Positions 39,746 through 42,791 of a stretch of DNA of 42,791 nt are shown here, one piece after another. The notes below the pieces were generated by a model that did no database searches, had not been told where the DNA came from, and saw only the letters and a program-made list of their open reading frames with translations. The stretch is from assembly GCA_023418755.1 (NCBI GenBank), contig JAEZZE010000125.1:1-42791 (forward strand). Reading direction: 5' to 3'. Made by a program: the position numbers and the translations under genes. This DNA is from Bacillota bacterium. Lineage in GTDB: Bacteria; Bacillota; Bacilli; Paenibacillales; Paenibacillaceae. Within the stretch, counting starts at the first letter, position 1. Each line of letters begins with the position of its first letter.

Positions 39746-40775
39746 CAAATGGCTCGGGACGGCGGACAAAGCGCGGACGGGCGCGGATGAACCAACTGCG
39801 GCGGGCGTGCGCGTTTCGCGAACCGCAAGTCCGTTCCGGGTCATGGTTCAGAAGGAGTTCGGGGACCATATTCGCAGTTGGCGGTTCGTCATCCTGCTCG
39901 GAATCGTCACCCTCGCCTGCATCGGCTCGCTGTATACAGCCGTCACCGCGCTTAAAGACGGAGCGCAGACTTCCGGCGGAGACGCCGACTTCCTGTTTCT
40001 GAGCATGTTCACGTTATCTTCGAGCGGCCTGCCGAATTTCCTGACGTTCCTCTCCTTCCTGGCCCCGCTGATCGGCATCGCCATCGGTTTCGACGCGGTC
40101 AATTCGGAGCGGAGCAAAGGCACCCTCAGCCGAATCATGTCTCAGCCGGTTCACCGCGACGATTTCCTGGTCGCCAAGTTCGTCGCCGGCCTGCTGCTGA
40201 TCGCGGTCGTCGTCTTCTCGCTCGGGTTTCTGGTCATGGGAACGGGCTTGTATACGATCGGGTATCCGCCGACTCCGGAGGAATTCGGACGCGTCATCGT
40301 CATGCTGCTCATTACGACCGTCTATGTCGGCCTGTGGCTGAACCTGTCGCTGCTGTTCTCGGTCCGATTCAAGCAGGCGGCAACCTCCGCGCTCAGCGGC
40401 ATCGCGGTATGGATTTTCTTCCTCGTCTTTTACGGCATGATCGTCAATCTGATCGGCAACGCTTTGATGCCAAGCGATCCGAACGACGTGAACGCTTATA
40501 TGGACGCGCAAAGTCTGCTCACGCTGCTGTCGCGGATTTCTCCGGCCCAGCTGTTCCAGGAAGCGGCATCGACGCTGCTGCTGCCGGACGTACGCACGCT
40601 GAATCCGTTCGTAACGCAGGAGCAGGCGTACCTTGCGATCTCGACGCCGCTTTCGTTCGGTCAAAGCACGCTGCTCGTTTGGCCGCATATCGTGGCGCTG
40701 ATCGCCGAAACGTCGTTGTCGTTCGCCGCGACCTACCTGCTGTTCATGCGCCAGGAAATTCGTTCGAGATCGTGA
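39729..40775 (+). CDS. ABC-2 type transporter permease
   Basis: A 348-residue membrane protein with six predicted helices. A cytoplasmic N-terminal extension of about 45 residues precedes VMVQKEFGDHIRSWRF, the usual start of ABC-2 permeases. The sequence FDAVNSERSKGTLSRIMSQPVHRD after helix 2 is the ATPase-contact signature. The start is GTG 39729, with AAGGAGG eight bases upstream. The exported substrate is unknown. A terminator follows within a few bases. Confidence 0.88.
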   Translation: MSAWVNKWLGTADKARTGADEPTAAGVRVSRTASPFRVMVQKEFGDHIRSWRFVILLGIVTLACIGSLYTAVTALKDGAQTSGGDADFLFLSMFTLSSSGLPNFLTFLSFLAPLIGIAIGFDAVNSERSKGTLSRIMSQPVHRDDFLVAKFVAGLLLIAVVVFSLGFLVMGTGLYTIGYPPTPEEFGRVIVMLLITTVYVGLWLNLSLLFSVRFKQAATSALSGIAVWIFFLVFYGMIVNLIGNALMPSDPNDVNAYMDAQSLLTLLSRISPAQLFQEAASTLLLPDVRTLNPFVTQEQAYLAISTPLSFGQSTLLVWPHIVALIAETSLSFAATYLLFMRQEIRSRS

Positions 40776-40785
40776 ATCGGCAACG

Positions 40786-40849
40786 AAAAAGGGACAGTTC
40801 ACGTCGATCGGCCCATCGGCTCTTCGGCTTGAACTATCCCTCTTTTTTT
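40786..40849. terminator. Bidirectional terminator between two convergent ABC operons
   Basis: AAAAAGGGACAGTTCA (40786-40801) pairs with TGAACTATCCCTCTTTTT (from 40830) with one mismatch and one bulge. A-runs and T-runs at the ends serve both strands. Confidence 0.85.
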
Positions 40850-41507
40850 AACGAAGATCCCCGATCCCTCGCAGGACAAACCCGATGACGAAATCCGCCT
40901 CCTCCTCGTCGCTGCCGGGCGGTTCTTCCGCGGCCAATACGAAACGGAGCACAAACCTGCTGAAAATAAACGGAAAAACCAGCTTCAGCAGCCGCTCGTT
41001 CGGCAGCTCGGGCAAATCCCCCTTCGCCTTGAAATGATCTATCGCGCGGAAAATATAAACGACGATGTCGCGATTGATATGCGACATCAATTCGTTTCGC
41101 AGCTCGTCCCGGTAGACGAACTCCTTGACGACGACGCGGAAAATCTCCTTGTTCGCCCGGAAAAAACGCAGCCGATTCAAAAACATCGCGCGAAGAAAAG
41201 ACTCGAACCCGGCGTGCTTTACCGGATCGACTTCTTCGAACACCTCCTGCGCCATCACCGGAAGGGACTCCTTCAGGAACGGCACGATGACCGCCAGCAG
41301 CAGGTTTTCCTTTGTGCCGTAGTGACGGAAGATCGTTCCTTCCGCCACCCCGGAGCGCTTGGCGATCTCGCTCGTCGACGTATTGGCGTAACCCTTCTCC
41401 GCGAACAGCGCGATGGCGCTTTCCAGTATGCGCTGCTGCTTGACCGTCTCCTTCTTCGACAGCTTGGCGGATGCCATCATTCGATCCAAAATATTATCGG
41501 ACGACAT
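40848..41507 (-). CDS. TetR family transcriptional regulator
   Basis: A 219-residue regulator. The TetR N-terminal DNA-binding domain lies at about residues 24-70 (ILESAIALFAEKGYANTSTSEIAKRSGVAEGTIFRHYGTK holds the usual helix-turn-helix). A helical ligand-binding domain follows. It is the last gene of the right-hand ABC operon, 14 bases after the permease stop, with AAAGGA before its ATG. It probably represses the whole operon and responds to the exported compound. Confidence 0.9.
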   Translation of the reverse strand: MSSDNILDRMMASAKLSKKETVKQQRILESAIALFAEKGYANTSTSEIAKRSGVAEGTIFRHYGTKENLLLAVIVPFLKESLPVMAQEVFEEVDPVKHAGFESFLRAMFLNRLRFFRANKEIFRVVVKEFVYRDELRNELMSHINRDIVVYIFRAIDHFKAKGDLPELPNERLLKLVFPFIFSRFVLRFVLAAEEPPGSDEEEADFVIGFVLRGIGDLR

Positions 41508-41521
41508 GTTCTCATTCCTTT

Positions 41522-42568
41522 TTACTTACGGTATCTCTTCAGCGCGAGCGCGTTTAGAACGATAAATAGGGCGGCGAACGCAGCCAATACGAGCAAATTG
41601 GACGCAATGTCCCCGATCCCCTCGCCCCGGTACATGACGCCCGTCAGCGCGTCCCCCGCGTAATAAAGCGGCATAATGGTCGCCAGCGCCTGCAGCCAGT
41701 CCGCCATTCCGTCCAGCGGCAAAATCCCGGCGAAAAACACTTGGGGAATGACGACGACCGGAATAAACTGCACCATCTGAAACTCCGACGATGCAAACGT
41801 GGACAGCAAAATGCCGATCGACAGCGCCACAAGCGCCACCAGCAGATTGACGAGCAGCACGTTCCAGATCGAGCCCGCCAGCGGGATGTCGAGCACGTTC
41901 ACCGCGTATACGACGACGATAACCGTCTGGATAACGGCGAAAATACCGTATCCGGCCAGATACCCGGTCAGCACTTCCCCTCTGCGGATCGGCGTGGACA
42001 TCAAGCGCTCCAGCGTGCCGGTCGTTCGTTCCCTGAGCAATCCGATGCCGGAAATCAAAAAAACGAAAAAGAAGACGAAAAACCCGACGAGAATCGGACT
42101 GAGCACATCGAAAAAGGACGACTCCGGACCTCCGAATACGTAGCTCGTTTCAATCTCCGGTTGCCCGGCTCCGCTCATCGGAATTCCCATCGCGGCTAAC
42201 GATTGAAGCGCGGCGATCTGACCGATTTTCATCCGGAGCGCCTTCGCCTGCGTAGGGTCCGCGTTCTCGAGCGTCAGAGAGGGGCGGCCGTCTTCGATCG
42301 TCAAGACGGCGTCGAGATTCTGCTCCTCGATCGTTGCGACGGAGGCGTCGGACACCGGCACCACGTCGAATCCGGCTTGCGCCAGCACGCCCTCCAGCGC
42401 GACGTCCGCGTGAACGACGCCCAATCGCGGTGCGTTCGCCTCTCCTCCGTTCAGTATATAATACATCAGCGTTAATACAAGCAGCGGCGCAGCGAGCAGC
42501 AGCGCGAGCGTCCTTTTGTCCCGGACCATCTGACGGCAAATTCTGGCGATCAGCGCTCTCGTTCTCAT
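41522..42568 (-). CDS. ABC-2 type transporter permease
   Basis: A 348-residue permease. One helix near the N-terminus (about residues 20-40) is followed by a ~130-residue extracytoplasmic domain and then five helices. GLLRERTTGTLERLMSTPIRRGE after helix 2 is the ATPase-contact signature. The build matches ABC2_membrane_3 exporters such as LnrM/LnrN (linearmycin-type amphiphile exporters), but the substrate is not shown. ATG 42568 overlaps the ATPase stop by four bases; a longer frame lies antisense in the ATPase gene and is not used. Confidence 0.88.
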   Translation of the reverse strand: MRTRALIARICRQMVRDKRTLALLLAAPLLVLTLMYYILNGGEANAPRLGVVHADVALEGVLAQAGFDVVPVSDASVATIEEQNLDAVLTIEDGRPSLTLENADPTQAKALRMKIGQIAALQSLAAMGIPMSGAGQPEIETSYVFGGPESSFFDVLSPILVGFFVFFFVFLISGIGLLRERTTGTLERLMSTPIRRGEVLTGYLAGYGIFAVIQTVIVVVYAVNVLDIPLAGSIWNVLLVNLLVALVALSIGILLSTFASSEFQMVQFIPVVVIPQVFFAGILPLDGMADWLQALATIMPLYYAGDALTGVMYRGEGIGDIASNLLVLAAFAALFIVLNALALKRYRK

Positions 42569-42791
42569 CGGCCGGAACCCCCCGCCGCCAGAAATACGTC
42601 CTCCAGATTGTCCGCCCCGTACTGTGCCATGAGTTCCCGGGGCGTTCCCGAGGTCAGTATGCGCCCGTCGCGAACCATCGCGAGATAGTCGCATCTGGCC
42701 GCTTCGTCCATTACGTGCGTCGTAACGACGATCGTCTTGCCCTCTTCTTCCTTCAATCGCAGCAGCTCGTTCCAGATCGACACCCTAAGCT
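42565..42791 (-). CDS. ABC transporter ATP-binding protein (partial, 5' part outside window)
   Basis: Only the last ~75 codons are visible, running in from the right edge. LRVSIWNELLRLKEEEGKTI leads into VVTTHVMDEAARCD, the switch-histidine region of ABC-2 ATPases, and a typical C-terminal tail follows. A GTG at 42783 is internal, not a start, because the conserved reading continues through it to the edge. The gene is the first visible member of the ATPase-permease-TetR operon. Confidence 0.88.
   Translation of the reverse strand, partial: LRVSIWNELLRLKEEEGKTIVVTTHVMDEAARCDYLAMVRDGRILTSGTPRELMAQYGADNLEDVFLAAGGSGR

Overview
The window looks like chromosome from a GC-rich, endospore-forming-type Firmicute, most likely Paenibacillaceae (Paenibacillus or Cohnella). 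This is inferred from four things: the bacillithiol gene pair yojF-bshB2, a tandem T-box leader with an ACC (Thr) specifier before a threonyl-tRNA synthetase, strong AGGAGG ribosome sites with some TTG/GTG starts, and a B. subtilis-type Fnr box (TGTGA-N6-TCACA). No tRNA, rRNA, CRISPR array, prophage or insertion sequence was seen. Both edges cut a gene: bshB2 on the left and an ABC ATPase on the right.

Left part (1-13.9 kb): bshB2/yojF, a UbiB/AarF-type kinase with a small phasin-like coiled coil, a drug-type MFS pump divergent from a MarR regulator across a perfect 17-bp inverted repeat, then thrS behind two near-identical T-box riboswitches and a strong sigma-A promoter. The ThrS has no TGS domain and has lost every editing-site residue. 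A GNAT, a double-MerR regulator, a second MFS protein, a CNNM/CorC-type membrane protein and a CPA1 Na+/H+ antiporter follow.

Copper block (13.9-21.9 kb): a tightly overlapping minus-strand operon encodes a YtkA-type lipoprotein, NosD, NosL, NosY, NosF and a ResA/TlpA-like thioredoxin. This is the copper-maturation machinery of nitrous oxide reductase, but there is no nosZ in the window. A second YtkA-like lipoprotein is divergent from it. Beyond that lie a TauE/SafE-type membrane protein and a Cu+-type P-ATPase (CcoI/CopA class), which overlap by 4 bp. Together they look like a copper-delivery module for a respiratory cuproenzyme encoded elsewhere.

Middle (21.9-28.1 kb): an XRE-MmyB regulator is divergent from a FabF-like ketoacyl synthase. 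Their shared promoter contains an 18-bp perfect palindrome and a 15-bp-period repeat array. Next come a spermidine-synthase-like methyltransferase, a His-rich repeat protein, a universal stress protein, a two-domain class II aldolase and a DUF1801 protein.

Anaerobic block (28.2-35.1 kb): two hemerythrin-like proteins, adhE, pflB and pflA run in one direction behind a class-II Fnr promoter, with a perfect Fnr box about 41 bp upstream of the predicted start. This suggests mixed-acid fermentation under oxygen control, with candidate O2/NO-binding proteins ahead of the oxygen-labile glycyl-radical enzyme.

Right part (35.1-42.8 kb): a 700-bp gene-free stretch with a 51-bp tandem repeat, a terminator and a TATCTC microsatellite; an ECF sigma/anti-sigma pair; a divergent operon of a NEW3-domain membrane protein with an ABC-2 exporter; and, facing it across a shared terminator, a second ABC-2 exporter operon ending in a TetR regulator.
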